Source: Symbiodinium natans
Taxonomy: Eukaryota > Sar > Dinophyceae > Suessiales > Symbiodiniaceae
DNA: 64,000 bases
NCBI GenBank assembly: GCA_905221605.1
Contig: CAJNDS010000413.1
Location: 893,243-957,242, forward strand
Direction: 5' to 3'
Both the position numbers and the translations under genes were made by a program. Each line of letters starts with the position of its first letter. Position 1 is the first letter of the stretch. Under the pieces are notes generated by a model that was given only the letters and a program-made list of their open reading frames with translations, searched no databases and had not been told where the DNA came from. Positions 54,136 to 64,000 of this stretch are shown here, one piece after another.

Positions 54136-55838
54136 ATGGCGTTTCGTCATGGCCTGATGCTGGGGTGCTTGTTTGTCGCTGTCTCCACAGCTGCTGCTCC
54201 ATGCCAGATGAGTGATGATAGCGACGATAGTGATGCCAGTGTTGCGACAAGCCTGATGGCCGGCGCTTCAAAGCGCGTGGACGTCGTGTGCGACAGTGGT
54301 GCCCCGGCTGACGGCAAAACTCTCGTGGAGCTCCTTCAGACACGCGCCGTTAAATTCAATGGAAGCGTGCCAGGCGGGAGCGATGAAATGTTCCCCACAA
54401 TCCCCACACTGACGACAGAGTGGCACATCCAAAACATCCTCCGCATTGCGGCGGGCATTTTACTCTTGTGTTTCCTGCTGGCGTTAAAGTTCGCCAGCAC
54501 CGAGATGCTGGTGAGCATGGCGGCCTTCTTGGACCACTTTATGATATCCGCCGTTTATCCTATGGCACCCACGGTAACACCGAACTACGAGCTAATTGCG
54601 GTGCTCCAAAATTCCAGGAATCTCGTGGCTTGCCTACTGGTGCCCTTCGGTGGCAAGTTCATCGATGGACACGAAGCGAAGTCCATGCAGCTTGGGATGC
54701 TGTGCGCCGTGCTGTGCAGTCTGGGCTTTGCCCTGGAGAAGGACTACGGCTTGTGGCTGGCAATGCGCTGTCTCAGCGGATGCTCTACTGCAGGAGTTCT
54801 CTGGGGAGGCTTTGCACTTCTCAACCAAGTACCTTAGGGGCACTTGGAAACCGTTTCTTCTACTAAAACCCCATAAAACCCCTAAGGAACAGCCGCAACG
54901 TTTTTTTTGCAAGGGTACCAAGTTCAGTGTAGGTACATGCAAACGATGCGGCCGCCCGCATGAGGGCCATGTCGTTGGCAATGTCGGGTCTTTACGCTGG
55001 GTTGATTACCGGGCCCCAGCTTGGTGGTTTGTTTGTTGATGACTCACGTTTCATTTTTCTCCTCCTCGCTGGCGTGCAGATGTGTATGTGCCTGACGCTT
55101 CGCGTACGACTGTCAGACCTGTCGCAGCTCCAGAAGCCAATTCAGGAACATACTGAACCAGTTCCTAAGGTGGACATGCTGGAGCTGGTCCTGGACCCCA
55201 AAATCGGACTGCCAACTGTCGCCCTTTGTCTAAGTTTAACGTTGCAGAGTGCATTGACTGCGACAACTTTCGAGTACATGACGAGCCTGGGATATGATCA
55301 TGTGAAGCAGAACCTTACATGGCTGATGGCTACGATTCCGGCTATCGTCTGTGTCAAGCTTGTTCCCGTGCTTCGATCCGTGGTTGCAGGTCAGAGATTG
55401 CAGATGTCAGCCCTCCTCCTTGGTGGTAGTAGCGCGCTGGCGTGCTTTGGCTCCGACTACATCTTTCTTGCTCTTACACTGATTGGCTCCAGCGCCGCTG
55501 CCGGCATTCTGAATGGAAATACACCGGCCATGTTGGCGGATCGGAGCCAGGAGAAGTACCACGGCACGGGGAAGGTGCTCATTCTGCCCAACACAGCAGA
55601 CCAAGTGGCCTGCATCTTCGGGCCTTATGCAGGCGGTTTTGTTTGTCGGTACGCGAACTTCCAAGCGATGTGCCATGTCATTGGCGGGTGCTTGGTGCTC
55701 TGTGCCATCGTCCTGCTGCTATGGACATGTGTGCGGCAAGACGAGAGGTTGGAGTCAGAGGCGAAACAGCAGACGAGCACCAGAACAGGAACTGAGCCCT
55801 GCGCACCATATGAAGCCTCCATGGACTCTCAATCTTAG
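54136..55838 (+). CDS. MFS antiporter, SLC18/VMAT-like, copy 3 (two exons)
   Basis: Exons 54136-54828 and 54933-55838 give 532 residues. It is nearly identical to copy 2 across the middle (residues about 115-230 and the start of exon 2), but diverged in the luminal-type N-terminal segment, where it has an added DDSDDSDAS acidic stretch, and in the last 150 residues. That mosaic suggests gene conversion or recent duplication with local divergence. Motif C, GLITGPQLGG, and PYAGGFVCRY are retained. The 104-nt GT-AG intron is the same introner-like insert as in copy 2. Confidence 0.88.
54829..54932 (+). mobile_element. introner-like intron in transporter copy 3
   Basis: Same insert, same site and same GTAC duplication (54829-54832 and 54933-54936) as in copy 2, with a few changes. 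It was therefore gained before copies 2 and 3 split. Confidence 0.85.
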
Positions 55839-57139
55839 TGAAAAAAAGCACCGAGTTTTGGCTGTTGGGGCCCTTGAAGGATAAGACTCGGGGATGCCCC
55901 CCGGCACTTTAAAGCCACTTGCCATAGGTAATGCTCTGTGCCGGCTGGTGCAGTTTCTCCAGTATAGTTCCCTCAGGCTCTGGTACATATCTACCCGAGC
56001 CTGAGGAAGCCGAAGAAGAAAATGGGAGGAGTGGGGGGGGGGGGGGGGGGGGGGGGCGTTATCATCGGGGAGCTGTGTAGCAAGCGCACAAGACCCTTTG
56101 CGTGGTGAGGAGATGCGTGCCACACGCTGCCGGTGAACTAAATCCACGTAGTTGTTCCCGTCTACGATGTCAATACCTAATTTTTTCATAGCAAAGAACT
56201 TAGGTGCGCATAGCGAATTATATTGAGATTTGTGGTCAGACATTGTCTTGATCAGGTTGTTGCTTTGACCTGCCTTCGAACTGCTTGGTCAGCTTGTGCC
56301 GGTCTCAGGCAAGGAAGGCACGTTGCCAATATGATCTCGGACCCAGGGTAGGCCCTTATTCTCTTTTGTTTGGGCTGGGCTCCCTTATCAGCCACTTAAA
56401 ACCAAAAAGGGTACACTTTTTCTTACTAGGTTACTCTCGGGTAGCGCAGGGTTTGTTTGCCAACAACTGGGGGTTTGATTCGGAACTGAAAGTAGCTTAC
56501 CAGCAGAAGAAGGTTATAGAAGTCATGTCGTACAGACTGTAGCTCCCTTGTGAACCCTAAACCCTTCTTCTCACGCGCTAGTCTCCACACTTCAGCCCCT
56601 ACCTAGGGCGAAAGGGAGAACAGTGAAGAAAAACATGTAAGGACAGCAATATGGTTCAAGAGCTTCTGATGCTGTTGAGTGCACAATGCGTCAGGTTCAA
56701 GTTGTTTAGCTTCCAAGATTGGATGCTGCTAGTCGCTCACCAGACCCTTACCGGGTCCGCGTGCAAGGCCCCACGTCTCCAATGAGCGTCAGGTCCGATA
56801 GTGAGCGGTGCAGGCTTAAGCATCTGGTTTCAGAGGGTCTCCAAAGCAACTGCATTATTCAAATAAACCCTAAACCCTAAACCCTAAACCCTAAACCCTA
56901 AACCCTAAACCCTAAACCCTAAACCCTAAACCCTAAACCCTAAACCCTAAACCCTAAACCCTAAACCCTAAACCCCAACGCCTTCAAAATCCCAAGCTGC
57001 ACGTTGCCCGTCAGTCTTACTCAGAGGTCAGAGCGCGACCGGGGGAAAAGGGCAGAGCATTGGCCTTAGACAGAGCTCTCCAAATGCCTTAGGGTTTGGG
57101 GTGTAGGGTTTAGGGTTTAGGGTTTGGGGTTTGGGGTTT
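55839..57139. other. spacer after the transporter cluster
   Basis: Contains a G run at about 56034-56056, a dispersed unit starting at GGACCCAGGGTAGGCCC (56339-56442) and a CCCTAAA array at 56865-56976. A final degenerate TTTAGGG tract at 57085-57148 is the last such repeat in the window. No gene is supported. Confidence 0.6.
56865..56976. repeat. interstitial telomere-like array (CCCTAAA)15
   Basis: Fifteen to sixteen perfect heptamers. Confidence 0.97.
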
Positions 57140-57148
57140 AGGGTTTAG

Positions 57149-59960
57149 GCTAACCGTTATCTGAAAACAAGAAGTTAATTAGTCTCGACATACCTTCTAC
57201 ATGAATGGAAGGCTTATGCTTCCGAAAATCTCGAAAAGATCTCCCCTCATATATCCCTCGAACACGTAAGCTCAATTATTCAATTCTTTTAGAAGTCGAG
57301 ACCCGCTAGGAATGGGCGCTGGCAGTGGGCGTTTTTTCATGCACGCTACCGGATCACAGATTCTTGTAAAATTATGTTCATATCACGCGCTTGTTATTTA
57401 CTGTTCTGTATGGGAGGATCTTGAGATATTCTAGCGCGAGCGGCATGTACGCCCAAAACCACTCATTGAATAAGAATAGATCTGCGAGACTTATACTTTC
57501 GATTGAATCTACGACGATGGATCTCAACATCAGACACACGGATTCGAAATATCCTACCCTTGCAAAAAACCCATCACCACCAGGAATAACAAAAACAAAT
57601 AAGGTCTACATCACCCGAATACGAATTGGACTAATCATTCGCCATGGAGACGATTACATCTATCATCTGAATTCGTCGTTAGTTAGATGGGACTTGCGAT
57701 AGGATATACTTAATAATACGAATATCGATGATTTGAGATATTAAAGAAGATCCTACTTAGAAAATCAAAATTAGATATAATTCAGATATCGTTTCTGGAC
57801 GCGCCGGTGCTTTACGGTACTTCATGAGGATTTAGCCGATATATCATTATAATAAGAAAATAATCTGAATCTGATAATTATTCGGTCGACGATATTACAC
57901 GCCATCGTAATCATGATATAAATTATTAAGGAAAGATACTATTTCAATATCATAACTTCCCAATATTTCAAAGATGATAGATTTGAAACCAATATTTTGC
58001 GTTGTATATTATTATACAATATCTTGGGACCGGCGTTGTAGAGGCACGTAGATTTGCTGGATTCTATTCAAGTTACGATGCAAGTGGCATCTGTACCGAC
58101 GTTTATATCTTACATAAGCCTTTATAATCACGGCTGGCTCCTCGACCACTCGAATGGGGGGGGGCCGAAATATTAAAAGGAGATCTGATAATGAAATTGA
58201 GGGATTTTATATTATATTATCGATCTGAATTGGTCTAAATTAATCGGATTCTCATAATTGGGGGTGGTGGTGGGTTTTTAACATGTCGAGGAATCTTGGA
58301 GAATTTGAAATTCTAGGTGAAATATATAGAATATCCAATCCGAATGAGATATTGTAAGATGGTATCTCGCCGAAGCAAGAAGCTTCTGCTCCAAAAATTC
58401 CAATTGTCGTCCCAATTGAGACGGCGCAAGAGACGTATGCTCCCAAAAATACCAATTAAATATGAGTCCTCCATAGAGACGAAAATAATGAAGAGAGACT
58501 GCTGTAACCTCGCAATGGACGGAGAGAGACTTGATGCTCGACCACATCCCAAAAGAATTAGCCAGCGTCTCGGATGACCACAAAATACCATCCACACGAG
58601 TCCTCAAATTCTCTTCCATGCATTCAAACGCCCACCACCACCCCGAATTGAGAAGATTTATATTTCCGAGGTTGTCCGAGGAATTTATGTTCCCAAAAGC
58701 GTTACATCGAAATTAAGGGTCTTAGTATCAAAGTGGGGTCGTGGTCTAACGAAATATCTTCGGTATAAGAGATTTGTGCTCCCAAAAGCACCAATTCATT
58801 ACGAATGCAAAGATTAGAATTTCCGTGCGAGAATCTAATATTCCCAGAAACGAATTAAATGCCGTCCAGAGAATCGTGCATTGAAAAAGCCGCCACCACC
58901 CCCAATTCACCAGGAATCTCGAGAAAATGAAATTCACAACCAACACGCACACACACGCCGGACGAAACTTTATATAAAGGGAGGACTTATGCATCCCAGA
59001 ACATTACGAATCGTCACCTTGGCGTCTAAGTCAACAACTCGAGAATATCTCGAATGAGTTCTCGCCGCGGCGCTACGATCATTCCCTTGTACCACCTGCG
59101 CGGGGGATCGAATCTGGAGTATCAAATATCGCGAAGTTGCTCAAGGAATGAAACACAAATCTCACAACATATTCTCCTGTGGGAAACGACCAATAGCCCC
59201 TTGGGCCACATCCATAGACGCCTGTGCAGCGCGACATTTATGCAAGATGTGAGAGAGTCCCCTCTGAATATCAATCGAAAATCGAATTTTCAAATCTTGT
59301 TTTGTTATATCCAAAGGAGAATTCGTAATTCGATCATATTCCTGGCATATACTCTTCAAGAATCCACGCGCGCCCATCTCGCAATCACCAATTGATTTTG
59401 ATTCCATTCTTCAGAAGGCCAAAATAAACCGAAGACCACAGAAATACGATCTCGGGAACTTTGATTTTTGCGGTTATAGATTCCCTTTCATTTATCTGGA
59501 TACATATATATATCCCTTGGGCGAGATATTTTCACCTTCGTCCCATATATCTCCGATTATCCTCCATATAATTTGCACGGTTCGCAATTCTTCCGATCTT
59601 TCCAATGTTTATAGAAGTATCCTTATCAGTCGGGGTTGCAAAATAATATATTAAGATTCGATTCGTATGATATAGATTAAAAATCAAATCTATATTCGTC
59701 CGAATTAATCAAATATCATTGATATTTTTTCGTAGATGAAATAATATTAATGATATCCTCAAGAAAAGATATAAAGAGCCGAGGTATGACGATATATATT
59801 AAATAACCGAGCGTCACCCCAATTCCCAATAAGATTCAACGCCCAAACGAAAATATACAAGATCACAAAGAATCGAAAATAATTCGCCGAATATGAAGTA
59901 TTCAAAATTAAAATAAATAAATGAATAGCCGTTCGCCGACAAATAATGATAATATGAAGC
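57149..59960. other. AT-rich island of different composition
   Basis: About 2.8 kb, clearly AT-richer than the rest and rich in GATAT, CGAAT and AATTC words. It has no telomere-like repeats and none of the inverted-repeat families seen elsewhere. Frames of up to 113 codons occur on both strands, none recognisable. Between 58258 and 58910 the word TGCTCCCAAAA-ACCAATT recurs with variation, and CCACCACCCCCAATT occurs in both orientations. Origin unknown: a different transposon class, foreign DNA or an assembly join. Confidence 0.6.
58258..58910. repeat. degenerate internal repeats in the AT-rich island
   Basis: AATTGGGGGTGGTGGTGGG at 58257 is the inverse of CCACCACCCCCAATT at 58891; a related CCCACCACCACCCCGAATT lies at 58632. 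Variants of TGCTCCCAAAA-ACCAATT appear near 58389, 58438, 58688, 58776 and 58840. On the minus strand these give a repeated NW-FWEH-SL peptide. Whether this is coding or a decayed terminal-repeat structure cannot be decided. Confidence 0.5.
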
Positions 59961-62900
59961 CTATCTTTTCTACGAGGGCCTATGTGAGCCATGAGCCGCC
60001 GGCGCTAGCAGCGGGGCCGCCCGCGCTGCTGAACGGCTGCATGGAAGGGTGCGACCCCCCCCCACCGCTGGGGCTCGTGGGTCTTGCTTGTGGTTTAGTG
60101 GGATTGGCTTTGCTGGGGATTGACAAGTTATGGAGATGGACATTGACAGAATGTAATGCCAGTAGATCTGTTCCTTTTCAAAGGAAGAGGTGTAGCATGT
60201 GGACCTCCTTTTTCATCTTGGGGATTCTCTTGGGAGGGCTGTTATGCGAGGCTCAGAGATGGGAATGCCTTTGGCTCACGTCTTCACAATCGTCACAGTC
60301 GCACCATAGACGTACTAATTTCCGACAGTTCTGGATTCTCACGGCATCGCTGTTTTACCTTCACCACATTCGGTCATGTGCCGCCGTCGCTTGGGGCGCT
60401 TCGTTGGGCCAGTCTTTAGGCAATGGTAGTTGGGGTTCGTGCCTCCAACCAGGGAATTGCATGGAGGATTTCCTGCTTCGCTTGTTACTTTCTGGGATTC
60501 GGGTGTGGCTCAACCTCAGTGTTCGGGCTTCCCAGGTGTGCCGTTCATGTCTCGGTCCCATTCATGCTAGAAGTCTGATAAAGGCGTGTTATTTTCTTGA
60601 ACTGTTGAAATGGCACTGTTCCCAGTACAATTTATGCGGTTGCCTTTGTCTCGCCACAGGTTTGTCTCTTTGGAGCCGGAATTGGCATCTTCCACGTCCT
60701 GCATGTCGGATTTTCAGTCTCCTGCTAGGATTTCTTCTTACTCATCAAATGCGGATGACTTGGAGGCTGGAATTGTTGAGTGCTATCTATATATTGCCTC
60801 CTTTCCCGTCGGATGTTCCCCTCTCGTCCGGTCGCACGCGGGATAATGCCGTCGTCAGCCACACAGCCGATGTTGACATGACAATTGTGGAGCTTGAGGG
60901 CGCGGAATCTACTGTGAATGCGGATCGAGATGATGCGTGGTTGGAATCGTTGAAGTTGCGCTGTTGTCGTGTATGTGGAAAGAGCATCAGTTGTCGCATA
61001 GCCTCAATGGTTCACCCTCGTTGCTGGCCCCAAGAGCGTCTGCATCAACGAGGGCTTGGATTGATTGCGCCACCGGAGGTATCCATTGAAGATTTGCCAT
61101 CGCTGCATGATATTTTCACTTCGCCTATCTACACTAAGGAGCATCTGCCGGCCGAACTGTGGCCTTTGCTGCGCGAAGAATACGGTAAGTTGTTGGCTCG
61201 GGTCAATTGCTTTGCCGAGATGACGGCTTGGGACCCTCTCCCTACGCATTTGGGTGGGGCGGCTAATGGGTCGGACAACGACGCGAAGAAGCAGACCCGT
61301 TGTGCTTGGTTGGAGTTGCTTATGTTTCCGAAGACAGTCTTGCGACAGAATCGCCGTGGTCAGCGACGTGGTCAAGCCCTCTCCTTCACCAGGTCGCTTT
61401 TGTTACGATGGCGGTTGGGCGAACGTCGCAGTTTGTGGGATGAGGCCATCGTGGCCGTTGAATGTCGGCCCCTGATCGGCGCAAAAACCCCGTCGAGGGA
61501 TGCTACTTGTGCTGATGCTGGTCGGCTAGTTGCTTTGGGGCGTCCGGGACAAGCCTTGAAGCGTTTGACCTCACCTGGCTTGGCCCGAGATACCCCGGAA
61601 GTCCGTGCTAAGTTGATGGCTAAGTTTCCGCCAGCTCCTGCGACTATCTCCGAGTCGAGTGCGTTGCCACCAACGCCCGAAATCCCGGGCCCCACCTTAT
61701 TGAGGGCCCTTCGGTCTTTTCCAGTTGGTTCGGGACCAGGGCCTGATGGATTGAGGCCGGATTTCTTGAAGGGATTGATTGGTTCGGGTGAGGATTCGTC
61801 ACTTGTGCCGTTGCTCGCCGAATTTGTTCAGAAAATGGCTGATGGTCAAATTCCCCACGCTTTACGGCCTTGGCTTGCTGGAGGTACTCTGGTCGGCGTG
61901 GGCAAGGTTGCGAAGGATGGGAGTCCTGTGCCGCTTGACCGTGACGCCCGTCCGATCGTTATGGGACAGGTGTTTCGGAAATTGGTCGGCAAGTGCTTGT
62001 ATCGAATGGATTTGACTAGCATGCGACAAAGGTTGTTGCCTACTCAACTTGCGGTTGGGCTTTCCAATGGTGCCGAGACTTTGGTTCATGCGTGTCGCGA
62101 GTGGATTGGGCGCAACCGGGATCGCGAAGATGTCGTCCTTCTTCAGAAGGACGTCAAAAATGCATTTAATGAATTGTTGCCGGTGCAGTTCATCCAGGAT
62201 GCTCGGCAATTTGCGCCGGCTTCGGCCAGATTCGTGGAGTGGTGCTATGGGGCCGACTCACACTTAGTATACCGGGGTCGTTTGGAGAGCAGCTCGAGAG
62301 GCCAACAAGGATGCCCCTTGATGATGGCATTGTTTTGTCTCACGCGTAAACGTATGGCCGAGGCTGCGCGTGTCGCGGCAGGAGTTCATCCGGAATTCGA
62401 GCCGGAATATGCGGATGATGCTTTTAGTGGGGGTTTAACTTCCCATGTGCTGCGTTCCTTCCAGGAGGAAATCCGTTTGGCTGCTGAGTTCGGCTTGAGA
62501 TATGATCTGGAGCAGTGCACTCTTTATTTGCTTTCCGGCGAACATTTTCGTGGGGATGTCTCTGGCTTTCAGGCTTTGGGCGTTCGGGTGGTCACGGGTC
62601 TTGATGTCCAGATCTTGAAAGCTCCGGTTGGAGGCAGCGAGGGCTTCTTGCGAGAATTTTGCGAAGAGAAGCAACGTTTCTTCGAGAATCAATTTCAAGC
62701 TTTGGAGACGTATCCACGTAAACATGAGGCCTTCCATTTGCTCCAGCAATGTACGGGATTCGGCCAGTTGAACTATTTGGCCCGCACTACTCCCCGGAGC
62801 CTTTTGCTTGACTTGTGCGAATGGTACGATGCGCGCTTTGAAAGTATCTTGGGACAGGCGGTTCCTTCAGTCGTATGGCAATAGGCTTGCTTGCCAGCTT

Positions 62901-64000
62901 CATTAGGCGGCTTGGGCTTGATGACTGATGCCCTTGAAATGATTGGAGGTACTTGCCATAAGTCTGACTTGGCCCTCTTGGTCGCGTGCCGTGCTACTCG
63001 GCCGGCAGTTGATGCTTTGCTTCGCTCGGAGCGGGATTTCGTGCCGTTGGGATATGAGGCTGCTCGTGATAAATTGATGCCTCATCTTCCCAATCACGTG
63101 GCGGTTCTCCAGGAGTATAGGGAGCCAATAGCCCAGAAGGATATCTTGCCCACGCTCTTTGAGGCGGCTCGACGACATCTTGTGTCTCAAGTTTGTTTGG
63201 GAGGTGTTGCGCGGATACAATTATGTACGGGATCCTGGTCCGCGGCTTGGGTCCGCGCTCAACCTAGTGCGGCTTTTGATACCGGTCTCTCCGATGTTGC
63301 ATTCGTTGATGCAATTTCTATGCGACTTGGATTGCCGGTGTTCTCGGCCGAACAGGCGTGTGCTCGGTGCCCTCAGATGTTGGACATCTATGCGCACTAT
63401 GCCGTCACTTGCCCTATGGAGGGGGGAAAGATCCGATTGCACAATCAAATCTGAGATGCCTTTTTCCGTTGTTTGTCAAATGCGGCGCTTGGGGCTCGAT
63501 TTGAACCGGAGGGCATTTTGCCAGCGGAGCAGGGGCGTCGACCGGCCGATGTCTTATTTGTACCAACTCCTTTGTGTAGATAATCCCAATGGGCTTTGTA
63601 TCCCCATATAGCTTTGGACTTCGCGGTTGTTTCTCCTTTCAAGGTTGGGGAATTTCAGGTTGCTGCCGAAAAAGCCCAGGGAATTGCTAGTTCTTATGCT
63701 CAGACCAAACGTTCTCATCATGCTACTCAAGAGCAGTGTCGAGCCCAAGGCATTGGATTTGAACCTGTGGCTTTCGAGATGTTGGGCGGCTTGGAGGTAG
63801 AGGCGGTTCGTCTGTGCGAATCTCTCTGCCAGGCGCTTGATCGTAAAACTCAACAAGTTTTGGGTCACACTCGTTTACGACTCATATCTCGTATTTCGAT
63901 TGTCATCCAACGACACGTACATAGGTGTTATGAACGGGTACGAATGTCCAGCCTCATTGCGCCTGAGGATTGTGGTGCCTCTCGCGCATTCTTGTTGGCA
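59921..64000 (+). pseudogene. non-LTR retrotransposon ORF, RLE type (RT + CCHC + restriction-like endonuclease), with three in-frame stops, 3' end outside window
   Basis: One frame runs to the window end, broken by TAG (62882-62884), TGA (63452-63454) and TAA (63581-63583). Recognisable order: a CX2C-H-C finger (CRVCGK, then HPRC) at about 60967-61025; a reverse transcriptase from GPGPDGLRPDFLKGL (about 61734) through DVKNAFN (nt 62150) and GQQGCPL to YADD (nt 62408-62419); thumb and LPASLGGLGL after the first stop; a CCHC knuckle (CARCPQMLDIYAHYAVTC); then RPADVLF and LDFAVVSPF, resembling the acidic core of restriction-like endonucleases. This order is that of R2/NeSL-type elements. The start is uncertain: nothing recognisable lies before about 60900, and composition shifts sharply near 59965. 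The three stops argue for a decayed copy. Confidence 0.82.
62408..62419 (+). other. reverse transcriptase catalytic YADD
   Basis: Tyr-Ala-Asp-Asp in the frame of the retrotransposon ORF, with the first catalytic Asp in DVKNAFN at 62150. The catalytic pair is intact although the ORF is interrupted downstream. Confidence 0.9.

Noticed and set aside
1..56976. Telomere-like arrays as true chromosome ends
   Set aside because: Arrays occur in both orientations, are short and lie between unique sequences and genes. The window is internal.

Overview
The window looks like a nuclear genome segment from a dinoflagellate, probably Symbiodiniaceae-like. Four signs support this. Plant/alveolate-type telomere heptamers (TTTAGGG/CCCTAAA) are scattered through about 85% of it. 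The introns that can be reconstructed use GT, GC or GA donors with an acceptor always followed by G (AG|G). Two genes carry short introns that are themselves small transposon-like elements. An 11-nt match to the 3' end of the dinoflagellate spliced leader lies inside a retroelement LTR. Gene density is low, and most of the DNA is interstitial telomere-like repeats and nested short inverted-repeat elements.

Layout. 1-20.8 kb: repeat-rich DNA with a few isolated, unassigned exon candidates. 20.785-29.649 kb: a complete, young LTR element with 279-bp LTRs, a CCCTA target duplication, a copia-style half-tRNA-Met primer site, a polypurine tract and one 2,619-codon ORF. That ORF encodes WW, S1-like and six CCCH zinc-finger segments but no recognisable protease, integrase or reverse transcriptase. 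29.65-38.8 kb: more repeats, a quieter stretch at 35.3-36.7 kb and a 100-N assembly gap. 38.85-43.39 kb: nine exons of a voltage-gated potassium-type channel with C-terminal EF-hands; all eight introns join in phase. 44.9-55.84 kb: three tandem copies of an MFS antiporter (SLC18/VMAT-like) gene. Copy 1 has two introners and a 666-nt intron that the others lack; copies 2 and 3 share a different introner that copy 1 lacks. 57.14-59.96 kb: an AT-rich island without telomere-like repeats. 59.97-64 kb: a decayed non-LTR retrotransposon ORF with reverse transcriptase, CCHC and restriction-like endonuclease parts, broken by three in-frame stops and running off the window.

How it fits together. The host genes are the channel and the transporters. 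Both show how mobile DNA shapes dinoflagellate gene structure. Telomere-like repeats and miniature elements fill the introns, and some sit directly at splice junctions. The introners take the acceptor from their own terminal CTAAG and the donor from the duplicated target site. The most novel items are the pol-less giant-ORF LTR element, the differential introner gains among the transporter paralogues, and the channel's unusual selectivity filter (TVGTCD).
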